64,000 nt of DNA from Sulfurovum sp. GTDB lineage: Bacteria; Campylobacterota; Campylobacteria; Campylobacterales; Sulfurovaceae. The stretch's first letter is position 1, and each line of letters begins with the position of its first letter. Of the stretch, positions 18,975-28,267 are shown one piece after another. The stretch is taken from contig JAJPEU010000004.1 in NCBI GenBank assembly GCA_021166685.1, forward strand, positions 1 to 64,000, in the 5' to 3' direction. A model generated the notes under the pieces. It was not told the origin of the DNA, did no database searches, and worked only from the letters and a program-made list of their open reading frames with translations. The position numbers and the translations under genes are program-made.

Positions 18975-20501
18975 ATGGCAAAACGAACCGCAATTATAGA
19001 TATCGGTTCAAATTCTGCAAGGCTTGTTATTTTTGAAAGAACAAGCCGCTACGGTTTCTTTATCGTTTGTGAACAAAAATCAAAAGTTCGCATAGGCGAA
19101 GGAGCCTATGAAAAAGAGGGATTTCTTCAACCTATAGGTCTTAAAAGGGCTTATCTGGCTTTAAAATCTTTTCTCCATACTATCCAAAAATACCAGACTC
19201 ATAAAACACTTTGCATTGCCACTTCTGCAATCAGGGACGCCCCTAACGGAAATCTATTTATCTCGTGGATTAAAAAGGAATTGGGGCTTTCTATAAAAAT
19301 TATAGACGGGAAAAAAGAGGCACGATACGGTGCAATAGCCGCGACCAATCTGCTTCCTTTGCAAGAAGGAATCACTATAGATATAGGCGGAGGCTCCTCG
19401 GATATGGCTTTGATAAAAGAAGGGAAAATTCTCGACACCTATTCATTGAATTTGGGTACCGTGAGGCTAAAAGAACTTTTTTTTGACAAACCGGTGCCTA
19501 TAGAGATCATCAATAATCAAGCAAAAGAATACATACAAAAAGAATTACAAAAACTTCCTAAACATTTTAAACATGCTTTCGCCATAGGCATAGGAGGAAC
19601 GGCCAGAACATTAAGCAAAGCAATCATGAAGCGATCCTCCCATCCTTTAGACAAACTGCATGCCTTCACCTATGCTATTGATGATTATCGTACCTACCTT
19701 CAAGCGATTCCTCTAAGCAGCGCCAAAAATCTTAAACGTTTTCTGCTCGACAAAGATCGGTATGACACGATTAGAGAAGGCACTCTGATATTTAAGGAAA
19801 TTCTTTACGCTATCGAGGCAAATTCTGTCATATCCAGCGGCGTAGGTGTCAGGGAAGGGGTTTTCTTGGAACATTTACTAAAAAATGATCATTTTAGATT
19901 TCCAAGCACACTTAACCCAAGTATAGTATCTATTTTGGATAGATTTCAACCTTTTGTCGCATCAAAAAGAAATAGAAAAAGCATACTCAAACTTGGCTCA
20001 AAGCTTTTTGATACACTCAAAATTAATTTAGATCAAAACGATAACTATCTTACCGAACTTCTTTATGCACTTGAGCTTTCAAGCATTGGAAATACACTTA
20101 CCATATATAAGTCCCATCAGCATGCTTTTTATATCGCCATGCAAGAATTAAGTTATTGTTTTACACACAGACAAATAACACTTATCTCGCTCTTGTTGCG
20201 TATGCATGGCAAAGAGCTGCTCCTTAAACCTCTTTATCAAAATTTTAAGATGCTGCTTCCTCCCAAAGAAAGCCTGCTTTGGCTGAGTTTTATCTATACA
20301 CTGACGATACTCTTGCACGAGGCCTCTAACGATGCAGACATAGAATTCCACTATGCCGCCAAAGTATTAACGATCACTTCCGATAAACCGCTCTATCTTG
20401 CCAAAGAAAAAATTAAAGCGCTTGAAAAACCTGAACCTTTTGCCATTATTGTCAAAGATGAAAATCATATACCAAAAAATAAAGCACTCAATATAATCTA
20501 A
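18975..20501 (+). CDS. ppx: Ppx/GppA exopolyphosphatase family protein
   Basis: The 508-residue protein hydrolyses polyphosphate and/or pppGpp. The ASKHA fold motifs are AIIDIGSNSARLVIF (4-18), TSAIRDAPNG (about 76-85), IDIGGGSSDMALI (about 134-146) and IGIGGTARTLSKA (about 204-216). The C-terminal HD-like helical domain begins near 315. I cannot tell Ppx from GppA by eye. It starts eight bases after the ferredoxin stop, so the two are co-transcribed. Confidence 0.9.
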   Translation: MAKRTAIIDIGSNSARLVIFERTSRYGFFIVCEQKSKVRIGEGAYEKEGFLQPIGLKRAYLALKSFLHTIQKYQTHKTLCIATSAIRDAPNGNLFISWIKKELGLSIKIIDGKKEARYGAIAATNLLPLQEGITIDIGGGSSDMALIKEGKILDTYSLNLGTVRLKELFFDKPVPIEIINNQAKEYIQKELQKLPKHFKHAFAIGIGGTARTLSKAIMKRSSHPLDKLHAFTYAIDDYRTYLQAIPLSSAKNLKRFLLDKDRYDTIREGTLIFKEILYAIEANSVISSGVGVREGVFLEHLLKNDHFRFPSTLNPSIVSILDRFQPFVASKRNRKSILKLGSKLFDTLKINLDQNDNYLTELLYALELSSIGNTLTIYKSHQHAFYIAMQELSYCFTHRQITLISLLLRMHGKELLLKPLYQNFKMLLPPKESLLWLSFIYTLTILLHEASNDADIEFHYAAKVLTITSDKPLYLAKEKIKALEKPEPFAIIVKDENHIPKNKALNII

Positions 20502-20634
20502 AAATTATTTTTTAGGAGCAAGTCCACGGTGGACAAATACGTAATATGCGTGAGGTATCGGGGAGAGTTTGATGCAATCAAGGATTTAATAAATACATAA
20601 ATTTTAAAATCCAAAAATAAGTTTGGAACACTTG

Positions 20635-20667
20635 TTTTTATTTCAGGAAAATCCTCCTGAAATAAAA
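20635..20667. terminator. Bidirectional hairpin between ppx and bamA
   Basis: TTTTATTTCAGGA (20636-20648) and TCCTGAAATAAAA (20655-20667) form a perfect 13-bp stem with a six-base loop, at the junction of two convergent genes. On the minus strand it is followed by an A-rich tail rather than a T tract. Confidence 0.65.
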
Positions 20668-20686
20668 TGACCTTTTTGGACCAATG

Positions 20687-22987
20687 CTAGAATTTAGATC
20701 CCATAGAAAACTCGAAGCTAGCCGTATCATCCCCCGGTTCCTCATCAAGCGCTTTTGCAAAGACGAGATTGATGGGGCCAAACATGGATTGCCACTCTAT
20801 CACCGCACCGGTTGAACTGCGTTTAATCTCATCAAAACTATCTTCGCCAATCATACCGTAATCATAGAAAAATGCCAAACGCATCTTGGCGGCTTCGGAG
20901 AGAGGAATACTGGCTTCCACGGATGATGAAGCGCTGTATTTTCCTCCGATACGTCTTGAATATGGATCATTCGGGTCAAATAGCGGTGAAATGGAATACG
21001 GGCTGTATCCCCTTACGCTTCCCAATCCTCCCAGGAAAAGCTTTTCAGCCGTAGGAATTTTTTCATCGTCTCCTGCACTAATCGCACTCATTCTTCCTTT
21101 GAGGCGCAAGATCATATCATAGTCTATCCAATCTTCCAAACCATAGTAAAATCCTACTTTGCCGCTTGTTTTGACAAAGTTTCCATATCCGCCAGGATAC
21201 TCCGTAAGATTCACGTCGTCTCCACTTACATTGGCCAATTCCGTCGTTACTGCAGCAAGCATTCCCTCTCTTGGGGTATAAAAATCGTCGGTATTGTCAT
21301 ACGAGAGACTAAAAAATATCGAACTTTTTTTATATTTATCGTTATAGAGCTCTTTGTAAACATCGTCCAGATAAGATGAATACAGCGAATCGTTATTGTC
21401 TGCGAATTCAGATTGGTTATCGACATATCCTACCCCCACAGAGCCATGGAAATTTCTAAGAAACTGCCGTCCAAGCATCAATGTTCCGCCAATCTGGTCT
21501 TGCGTATAGTCGATATATTCATAATCTTTCTTATAAAGATTGAGCCCCAAGCTGTATTGGCTGTCCCAAATTTTTGGGTTGGTAAAAGAGAGGTTGTAGC
21601 TCGTAGAGATTTCTGAGATTTCGAATCCTGCGCTAGCATCGATACCTGATCCAAAAATATTTCTATCCGATACACTTGTGTTAAACATCAAACCTTCATA
21701 ACTTCCATATCCCCCGCCTGCTGAGATGGTACCTGTCGCCGTCTCTTTGACTTTAACAAGAAGATTGATTTTGTCTTCAGAAACTCTTTGATTTTCGATC
21801 TCCACGCTTTCAAAAAATCCTGTTCTTCCTAATGCATTTTTAGAATCTTTTAAGTCTTCTGCATTATAAAGATCTCCCGGCGCAAGATAGATATACCTAC
21901 GAACAACCCTGTCTTTTGTGCTGTCGTTTCCGGAGATCAATACGTCATTAATGGTTACCTTCTCGCCAGGCTGAATCACATACTGAAGATTGATTATTTT
22001 TTCTTCAGCATTTTTATTCATTTGCGGAGAAACTTTAGCATAGGCATATCCAAGATTCCCTACGGCCTCTTCCAAGTATTTCATATCTTTTCTCATGCGG
22101 TCTATATTAAAGATTTTGCCTTCTTTGAGCGTAAGATCATCCAAAAGATCTTCGCTTTCAAGCCCTTCAACCTCTTGTGCTATGCTAATTTTGCCCACCC
22201 GGTATTGTGCGCCTTCGGCAACTTTATAATCCACTTTTGCATTGTATGAACCAAAATCCACCCGCATTAAAGGCTTACCGACATAGGCGTCCAAATATCC
22301 ATGCTGCATATAAACATCTTTGACCCTAAAAGCATCATACTCAAGCTGATCGACTTTTGCCACACCGTCATTTCTCCAAGGCATCCAACCGAGAAAATCT
22401 TCTTCTTTGTTTGCAAGAGGCAATTCAAGATCGCTTTGGTCTACTTCTGAGGCTCCCACAAAATTCATTTTTTTGATTTTTATTTTTTCGCCCTTGTTGA
22501 CATCAAACACCACCGATACGCTGCTTTCACCCACCGCTGAGGTTGTTACCTCAACGACAGTATCATAATAGCCCTCGCTTTCAAGTTTTGAGATAATTTC
22601 CTGTTTTGCTTTTTTAACACGTGTCTCATCGTAAAGATCACCTTTTTTGAGTCCAATACCCTGCGAGAGTTTATCTGCATCATCGCCGCTGCCGTAACCT
22701 TTTATTTCCAGATTGGCAATGGCTAGTTTTTCTTTAAAATGGTACACCAGCACGCCGCCGTTTTGATCTACCCATACATCCTTGAAATACCCTTGTGAAA
22801 AAAAGTTTTTAATTGATTCGTTTATCTTTACCGCGCTCATCTCATCGCCTACATGGATACCGGCAATTTCCATCGCAACACTCGGGGAAAGATGGGAAAG
22901 ACCTTCAAACTTGATCTGCGTTACTTTTTGTGCCAAAAGCAATGATCCTATCAATATCCACGAAAAAACAATTTTTTTCATCTTCAT
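20687..22987 (-). CDS. bamA: Outer membrane protein assembly factor BamA
   Basis: BamA is the barrel that inserts outer-membrane proteins. After a signal peptide (MKMKKIVFSWILIGSLLLAQK) come POTRA domains to about residue 345 and a C-terminal 16-strand barrel. The conserved L6 loop is GGLGSVRGYSPYSI and the terminal strand ends in SFEFSMGSKF with the expected final phenylalanine. The open frame extends to a TTG at 22993. I use the ATG at 22987 because AAAGG lies six bases before it. It is monocistronic and convergent with ppx. Confidence 0.95.
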   Translation of the reverse strand: MKMKKIVFSWILIGSLLLAQKVTQIKFEGLSHLSPSVAMEIAGIHVGDEMSAVKINESIKNFFSQGYFKDVWVDQNGGVLVYHFKEKLAIANLEIKGYGSGDDADKLSQGIGLKKGDLYDETRVKKAKQEIISKLESEGYYDTVVEVTTSAVGESSVSVVFDVNKGEKIKIKKMNFVGASEVDQSDLELPLANKEEDFLGWMPWRNDGVAKVDQLEYDAFRVKDVYMQHGYLDAYVGKPLMRVDFGSYNAKVDYKVAEGAQYRVGKISIAQEVEGLESEDLLDDLTLKEGKIFNIDRMRKDMKYLEEAVGNLGYAYAKVSPQMNKNAEEKIINLQYVIQPGEKVTINDVLISGNDSTKDRVVRRYIYLAPGDLYNAEDLKDSKNALGRTGFFESVEIENQRVSEDKINLLVKVKETATGTISAGGGYGSYEGLMFNTSVSDRNIFGSGIDASAGFEISEISTSYNLSFTNPKIWDSQYSLGLNLYKKDYEYIDYTQDQIGGTLMLGRQFLRNFHGSVGVGYVDNQSEFADNNDSLYSSYLDDVYKELYNDKYKKSSIFFSLSYDNTDDFYTPREGMLAAVTTELANVSGDDVNLTEYPGGYGNFVKTSGKVGFYYGLEDWIDYDMILRLKGRMSAISAGDDEKIPTAEKLFLGGLGSVRGYSPYSISPLFDPNDPYSRRIGGKYSASSSVEASIPLSEAAKMRLAFFYDYGMIGEDSFDEIKRSSTGAVIEWQSMFGPINLVFAKALDEEPGDDTASFEFSMGSKF

Positions 22988-23093
22988 TGTCAACCTTTAG
23001 TTAATGTATGTATTTTGTCAATAGTTTATCTTTTTTTCAATAAGAGGTTCATAAAATAATGCTATAATTTCCGCCACATCACAAAGGAATCGC

Positions 23094-23936
23094 ATGAGAG
23101 AAAAAACTATCGGTATCGTCGGTCTTGGTTTGATGGGAGGTTCTTTGGGTCTTGCGCTTAAAAACATCTCACCTCACCTGAAGATTGTCGGATTTGATCA
23201 CAATGCTTCTCATGCGGCGCAAGCCATAGAGTTACATTTGGCCGATATTGTTGTAAACAGCATGGAAGAGGTCACTGCTTGCGATGTTATCTTTTTAACC
23301 ATTCCCGTAGATAGCATTATCGCCGTAGCGCAGCAGATGAAAAGTTTAGACGAAGCGTGTACCGTCATTGACCTAGGAAGTACGAAAGAGAAGATATCAC
23401 ACGCCATTCCTTCTCATTTGCGCAAAAATTTTGTAACAGCACACCCTATGACGGGGACTGAAAAATTTGGGCCAACTGCTGCAATAGAAGGCCTCTATGC
23501 TGATAAGGTGGTCGTCCTGTGCGATATGGAGATGAGTGGCGCCCACCAACAAGAAGTGGCCAAAAGACTCTTCAAACAAATAGGAATGAAGCTTGTTTTT
23601 ATGGGCTCCAAAGAGCATGACAGGCATGCGGCATTTATTTCTCATATGCCTCACGCACTAAGTTTTTCTTTGGCAAACAGCGTGATGCAGCAAGAGGACA
23701 GAAATAACATTATTGCTCTTGCAGGGGGAGGTTTTAGAGACATGAGCCGGATTGCCAAATCTTCTCCAACCATGTGGGAAGATATCTTCAGACAAAACAA
23801 AACCAATTTACTCCAAGCCATTGAAGCGTTTGAAACAGAGTTGGATAAATGCCGCACGATGGTCGAAAATGAAGAATGGGACACCCTCAACAGATGGATG
23901 CAAGAAGCCAACAGGCTTCACCATATTTTAAGCTGA
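23094..23936 (+). CDS. tyrA: Prephenate dehydrogenase TyrA
   Basis: TyrA oxidatively decarboxylates prephenate to 4-hydroxyphenylpyruvate for tyrosine. The 280-residue protein has an NAD-binding GxGxxGGS loop (IVGLGLMGGSLGLAL, 8-22), DLGSTKEKI, and the substrate segment VTAHPMTGTEKFGPTAA near 111-127. Another conserved part is SHMPHALSFSLA. It lacks fused chorismate mutase or ACT domains. A TATAAT box lies at 23063-23068, 25 bases before the start. It is convergent with batD, leaving only 23 bases between them. Confidence 0.94.
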   Translation: MREKTIGIVGLGLMGGSLGLALKNISPHLKIVGFDHNASHAAQAIELHLADIVVNSMEEVTACDVIFLTIPVDSIIAVAQQMKSLDEACTVIDLGSTKEKISHAIPSHLRKNFVTAHPMTGTEKFGPTAAIEGLYADKVVVLCDMEMSGAHQQEVAKRLFKQIGMKLVFMGSKEHDRHAAFISHMPHALSFSLANSVMQQEDRNNIIALAGGGFRDMSRIAKSSPTMWEDIFRQNKTNLLQAIEAFETELDKCRTMVENEEWDTLNRWMQEANRLHHILS

Positions 23937-23959
23937 GAGTTCTTCTTTTCTCTTTTAAG

Positions 23960-25462
23960 CTATATAAATTGCTCCATTATTTCTTTGAGTACTTTTTTAT
24001 CTATTTGAATATTTTTATCTCCATTTTTCTTTGCATACAATTTGCGAACCATTTCTTCCACTTCGATAGATTTGCTTATATGCGGATAAAGTATTTTTAG
24101 CGCCTCGGAAGTTTTAAATCTATTTTTGCCGGCGGCATACTTCCATTTTTGCAATCCCGTCAAAAGTGTATACATGACTGTCAGCCCAAAGACAAAAGAG
24201 GCAACGAGCATCCACCAGGAGATGGTAAATTCATTTTGATCTTTATACTTAATCTGAGTCTTATCGCTGCTGCTGTTCTCTTTTTCTGCTCCGGTATCCA
24301 AAATAGTGTTTTCTTTTGGTGATTGCGGCGGCTTGACACTTTTGACTTTAATCTCATAGGAAGGTATTTGCAGCTTCTCTAAACGTTTTGTTTTTGGATT
24401 ATACATAGAAAACTCGCGAGAAGGTATAGTAAAATCATGATCACCGATAAAAGCAAAACTTTTAGTATAAATACTTTTGATACCGTTGCCTGCAGCATCG
24501 ATCTGTACTTTTGCGTCATTGCTGTATACAGTAACATCATCAATATCATAAGGTGATATTTCAAAGGTCTCAAGGCCTCCTTCGCCTTCTATTTTTATCG
24601 TAAGATTGACAGGCTTGTTTGCCTTTGCTTCATGCGTATCTACACTGCTTTTCAAAGTGAATGACCCTATCAGGTCGCTTGATTGCGGAGCAGGCATCAC
24701 CTTGATGGGGATCATGTTTGAAATCACCTTTGTCCATTCTGCATTCATGAATATTCCAAAGGGATCTTTTGTATTGCTGTCTTGCTCCGGAATGTTTACC
24801 TTAGCCGGACCTATCGTGTAATTGCCTTCCTGTTTTGCAGTCAATATATAACGAATCTCTTGTACGTTTTGATTGTCCTTTCTATACGTTTTTGGCTCCT
24901 GGACCTCTTTGACAAAAAAGCCTTCAAAAGTCGGCTTTTCATATCTGGGATTATCAACCAATCTCAATCCGTCTGCAAATAAAAAATAAACCGTTGCTAC
25001 AAAAGATTCGCCCACGGTTACTTCGCTTTTCTCAGCAAGCATTTGGAGTGAAAATTTTGCATTGTTTTGCATTTTTGGGGCAGCTGACTGCACTACTGCG
25101 ATCTTGATGGGTTTTGTCTGGTGCGTCGTGCCGTCCACAACAACAGCATAAGAAGGAATGGTCATATTTTGTTCTGGAATAAAGTGCAGCAGCAACGTAG
25201 TACGGTTTTGTCGGCTGCTTTTTCCGTTGACCGACGTAATTGAAACGCTGTCGGATCTTGATTGTCCTAAAATACGCGCATCTTCTATCTCCTGGATATC
25301 AGGAAATTCGGCCTGATCTCCTATCGCAGTTATTTGCAGCTGCACGGGATTGCCCTGGACTACCTTGGAGCTCGAAACTGTCGCTTCAACGCTTGCGCTC
25401 CATGCAAACTGAAATACAGCGATACTAAATAGAATGATTTTACCAAGGTTTTGCATCTTCAC
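23960..25462 (-). CDS. batD: BatD-like protein
   Basis: The 500-residue protein has a signal peptide (about 1-22, LGKIILFSIAVFQFAWSAS) and a long periplasmic beta-rich region typical of BatD (VEATVSSSKVVQGNPVQLQI and later repeats). One transmembrane helix lies near 415-437 (WWMLVASFVFGLTVMYTLL), followed by a cytoplasmic helical tail. Bat proteins are linked to stress tolerance and envelope functions in spirochaetes and Bacteroidetes, but the mechanism is unknown. It overlaps the TPR gene by 23 bases and is last in the MoxR/Bat operon. Confidence 0.85.
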   Translation of the reverse strand: MKMQNLGKIILFSIAVFQFAWSASVEATVSSSKVVQGNPVQLQITAIGDQAEFPDIQEIEDARILGQSRSDSVSITSVNGKSSRQNRTTLLLHFIPEQNMTIPSYAVVVDGTTHQTKPIKIAVVQSAAPKMQNNAKFSLQMLAEKSEVTVGESFVATVYFLFADGLRLVDNPRYEKPTFEGFFVKEVQEPKTYRKDNQNVQEIRYILTAKQEGNYTIGPAKVNIPEQDSNTKDPFGIFMNAEWTKVISNMIPIKVMPAPQSSDLIGSFTLKSSVDTHEAKANKPVNLTIKIEGEGGLETFEISPYDIDDVTVYSNDAKVQIDAAGNGIKSIYTKSFAFIGDHDFTIPSREFSMYNPKTKRLEKLQIPSYEIKVKSVKPPQSPKENTILDTGAEKENSSSDKTQIKYKDQNEFTISWWMLVASFVFGLTVMYTLLTGLQKWKYAAGKNRFKTSEALKILYPHISKSIEVEEMVRKLYAKKNGDKNIQIDKKVLKEIMEQFI

Positions 25463-26345
25463 TCCTTTGTGTTTTTTGATTATCCATCCGGTACATCAGG
25501 GTGGGCATCTTTTGATCTCCTAATTTTTTAAGCAGTCTTTTGAGTTCTTCGGCCTTAAGCTTCTCTTCTTGACTCAAGGGTGCCGAAGTTTTGGTTTGTG
25601 CAGAAGAGGCCTCTTCTTTTTTGTTGCTCCTGTGTTGTGCCTGCTCTTCCCTGGACACCTCTTCTTTTTTTTGGTTTTTATCTTGCTTTTGCTGATCGTT
25701 TTGTTTATTTTTATCTACGTTTTGCTGGTCATTGTTTTGGTTATTTTGCTGCTGCTTATCATTCTGCTCTTGATTTTTATTTTGCCGGTCTTGCTTTTGC
25801 TGATCGTTCTGTTTGTTTTTATCTATGTTTTTCTGGTCATTGTTTTGGTTATTTTGCTGCTGCTGGTTTTGATCTTTATTTGATTCGTTTTTGTCTGTGT
25901 CTTTTTGATCGTTTTGCCTGGATTTCTCATTTTTTTGTTGTTTCTTCTTCTCTTTTGCCAGCTCCAAATTAAAGCGCGTATCTTTGTCTTCTTTTATTTT
26001 TAAAACTTTCTCATAGGAGTCTATCGCTTTATCCAGATTATTTTTTTGAAAGTAGCTGTTGCCTATATTGTGCAGCCTTGCGGCTTCATCTATGCCTTGC
26101 GCCTGCTCATATGCTTTTATCGCCTCATCATATTTCTTTGCTTTATAGTAAGCATTGCCTGTATTATAAATTTTTTGAGGTGATTTTGCATCTAGACTAT
26201 TGAGCAAAACCGCACTTTTGCCGTACTCTTTGGCTTCATACGCCTCTTTTGCCTCTTGAATCGTTTTAAAATCTGTCAAACCTGCACTTAAAAACAGAAA
26301 ACATCCCATATTCAAAACAAAAAATACTTTTATTATTTTTTTCAT
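25440..26345 (-). CDS. batC: TPR protein with Q/N-rich repeats (BatC-like)
   Basis: The 301-residue protein has a signal peptide (1-22) and two to three TPR motifs (about 30-125: AKEYGKSAVLLNSL, GNAYYKAKKYDEAIKAYEQA, GNSYFQKNNLDKAIDSYEKVL). A region extremely rich in Q, N, K and D follows (about 135-240). That region contains a 36-residue tandem repeat (about 160-195 and 196-231), also visible in the DNA at 25682-25864. The C-terminus has a helical KAEELKRLLKKLGDQK segment. It probably forms periplasmic complexes with BatA/BatB. It overlaps batB by 4 bases. Confidence 0.85.
   Translation of the reverse strand: MKKIIKVFFVLNMGCFLFLSAGLTDFKTIQEAKEAYEAKEYGKSAVLLNSLDAKSPQKIYNTGNAYYKAKKYDEAIKAYEQAQGIDEAARLHNIGNSYFQKNNLDKAIDSYEKVLKIKEDKDTRFNLELAKEKKKQQKNEKSRQNDQKDTDKNESNKDQNQQQQNNQNNDQKNIDKNKQNDQQKQDRQNKNQEQNDKQQQNNQNNDQQNVDKNKQNDQQKQDKNQKKEEVSREEQAQHRSNKKEEASSAQTKTSAPLSQEEKLKAEELKRLLKKLGDQKMPTLMYRMDNQKTQRSEDAKPW
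25682..25864 (-). repeat. 108-bp tandem repeat inside batC
   Basis: Segments 25682-25756 and 25790-25864 are nearly identical (both begin cttgcttttgctgatcgtt), with a period of 108 bases, equal to 36 codons. The repeat encodes the Q/N/K/D-rich linker and could expand or contract by slippage. Confidence 0.8.
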
Positions 26346-27349
26346 TTTTTGCCTCCGCTGCTTGTTGCCGGAGATTTGCTGTCCGCTGTTTTTCTGGGTA
26401 TCGAACTTAATGCGATCAGCAGCAGCAGCAAACCAAGCCCCAAAGGATAATAAAACAGCTCCAAGCGCTCTTTGATTTTTACTTCGCCTTGTTGTTGATT
26501 TTTATATTTGCTTCGTATTGCGGTAACAAGTTTTTCTATGTCTTCTTTTGAGTTGCTCGCTACCGCGCCCATGCCTTCGCTGTTTTTGGCAACCTCTAAA
26601 AGTGCATCATTTCTCTGTGTAATAGCGATGGAACCGTCTTGCTGTGTTAACATTTTACCTTTTTCATCGATGACAGGTGCCCCTTTGGCAGTACCTACAA
26701 GCACTGCATAGAGATCGACATCATTTAATTTCAGAATCTCTGCAAATTCTCCAAGAGCCTCCTTGTCTCCGCCGTCGGTAAATACGATTAAAATCTTAGG
26801 AGATTTATGCTCCAAAAGTTGTACAGACAGTGTCGCAAGACTTTCAAAATCGGTCGAACTCATATTGATATAATTTTCATCAACCCCTTTTATTATCTCT
26901 TTGAGTGTTTTTTTATCGGCAGTAAACGGCGCCACCATAAAAGAAGAGTGCGCAAAGGCCAGCACGCCTATTTCATCACTCGGCATGGCATCAAAAAGCG
27001 ATTCTATTTTTTTCTTGGCAAACTCTAAGCGATTGGGATATTGGTCTTGGCTTCGCATAGAACCTGAAATATCAAGTCCTATCAGCACGTGCAAACCCTC
27101 CACAGAGACAAGCCGATCTCCTTTGTCTATCACGGGTCTTGCCATCGCCACTATCATAAAAAATAGTGCAGCAAACATCAACATATGACGCACTACAAGA
27201 GGAACGCTTCCTTGTGTTGCACTAAGCCTTTCAAGCACCTTCGCGTCAAAAATACGGGAGAGCCTTTCTTTGTTAGTCAGGATCAATGCAGCAAAAAGAG
27301 CAAAAGGAACAATCAGTATCCAAAACAGATAGGGATAGACAAAACTCAT
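26342..27349 (-). CDS. batB: von Willebrand A-domain protein BatB
   Basis: The 335-residue membrane protein has two N-terminal helices (about 8-25 and 52-70) and a vWA domain (about 88-280). The metal-binding MIDAS motif is intact (LDISGSM near 93-99), with a conserved Thr (SSTDFESL) and Asp (VFTDGGDKE). A C-terminal helix lies near 303-320. The vWA domain faces the periplasm in current Bat models. It overlaps batC by 4 bases and directly follows batA. Confidence 0.9.
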   Translation of the reverse strand: MSFVYPYLFWILIVPFALFAALILTNKERLSRIFDAKVLERLSATQGSVPLVVRHMLMFAALFFMIVAMARPVIDKGDRLVSVEGLHVLIGLDISGSMRSQDQYPNRLEFAKKKIESLFDAMPSDEIGVLAFAHSSFMVAPFTADKKTLKEIIKGVDENYINMSSTDFESLATLSVQLLEHKSPKILIVFTDGGDKEALGEFAEILKLNDVDLYAVLVGTAKGAPVIDEKGKMLTQQDGSIAITQRNDALLEVAKNSEGMGAVASNSKEDIEKLVTAIRSKYKNQQQGEVKIKERLELFYYPLGLGLLLLLIALSSIPRKTADSKSPATSSGGKK

Positions 27350-28267
27350 CTATACTCCTTTAATATTTCTAAAATAGATGAAGAGCAGCAAACTCAAAAT
27401 CCCCAAAAAAAGAGGGTAAACATAAAGATACGTATATTCTGCTGTCTTTTTGTCATCCATTTTGGTTACTTCGAGTTTGTCTATCTCGTCATAGATCTTT
27501 GAAAGCATAGCTGCATTGCCCGCACCATAAGCCTGACCTTTGCCCGCGTCGGCCAAAGCCTGCAAATAACGCCCGTCGTAATCATGTTGGCTGCCTATGC
27601 CGATGGTATAGAGTTTAATATCCTGTTTCTGTATCATTTTTAAAAGCTCTTCAAAAGATACTTTGCTTATATTTTCTATACCGTCGGTTAACAAAATAGC
27701 AATTTTGGATTTGGCTTTACTTCGAGAAAGCATGCTGTAGCTTTGCACAATTGCATCATTGATCGCTGTGCGCTTACCTGCCATGCCAAGCTGCTGCATT
27801 TGGATGATATTTTGCAAAAAATCTTTTTCAAAGGTCAAAGGGGAAGAGATAAATGCAACATCTGCAAATGTCACCATCCCTATGCGGTCATTTATTCGTT
27901 TTGCTACAAATGTACTGACCACCTCTTTGGTAACATCAAACTTATTTTTCCAAAGATCGCTTGCATCAAATCCGCCCTGACGCATCGAATCACTCGAATC
28001 AAGAATCAATACGATATCCCGCCCCTCTTTTTTGCTGCTCGTATAGCTTTTGGTGATGACAGGTGAAGCAAAAGCGACCACTGCCGAAACGATACCTACC
28101 CATTTGAGCCATTCGAGCAGGGAGTTTTTAGGAAGGTTTTGTACAATCAATCGTTCAACATGAGGAAAAAAAATTGCACGCGATCTTTGTTTGCACCATC
28201 GGGCACAGATGATAAACAACAGGATAGTCAAAAGTAAAAACGGATATTCAAAACTAAATTGATTCAT
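27350..28267 (-). CDS. batA: von Willebrand A-domain protein BatA
   Basis: This 305-residue membrane protein has helices near 7-22 and 52-67, a vWA domain with MIDAS LILDSSDSM near 85-93 and LLTDGIENIS, and a final helix near 280-297. The open frame continues 18 codons upstream. I place the start at 28267 (MNQFSFEYPFLL) because it follows AGGTGG and overlaps the preceding stop by 14 bases, and because the extra codons (MRWMMRRVINS...) read as the shadow of the upstream gene. Confidence 0.88.
   Translation of the reverse strand: MNQFSFEYPFLLLTILLFIICARWCKQRSRAIFFPHVERLIVQNLPKNSLLEWLKWVGIVSAVVAFASPVITKSYTSSKKEGRDIVLILDSSDSMRQGGFDASDLWKNKFDVTKEVVSTFVAKRINDRIGMVTFADVAFISSPLTFEKDFLQNIIQMQQLGMAGKRTAINDAIVQSYSMLSRSKAKSKIAILLTDGIENISKVSFEELLKMIQKQDIKLYTIGIGSQHDYDGRYLQALADAGKGQAYGAGNAAMLSKIYDEIDKLEVTKMDDKKTAEYTYLYVYPLFLGILSLLLFIYFRNIKGV

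Noticed and set aside
25569-25972. Repeat array in batC considered as a CRISPR-like array
   Set aside because: The repeats keep a 3-base period, encode a continuous Q/N-rich protein segment and have no unique spacers of uniform length.
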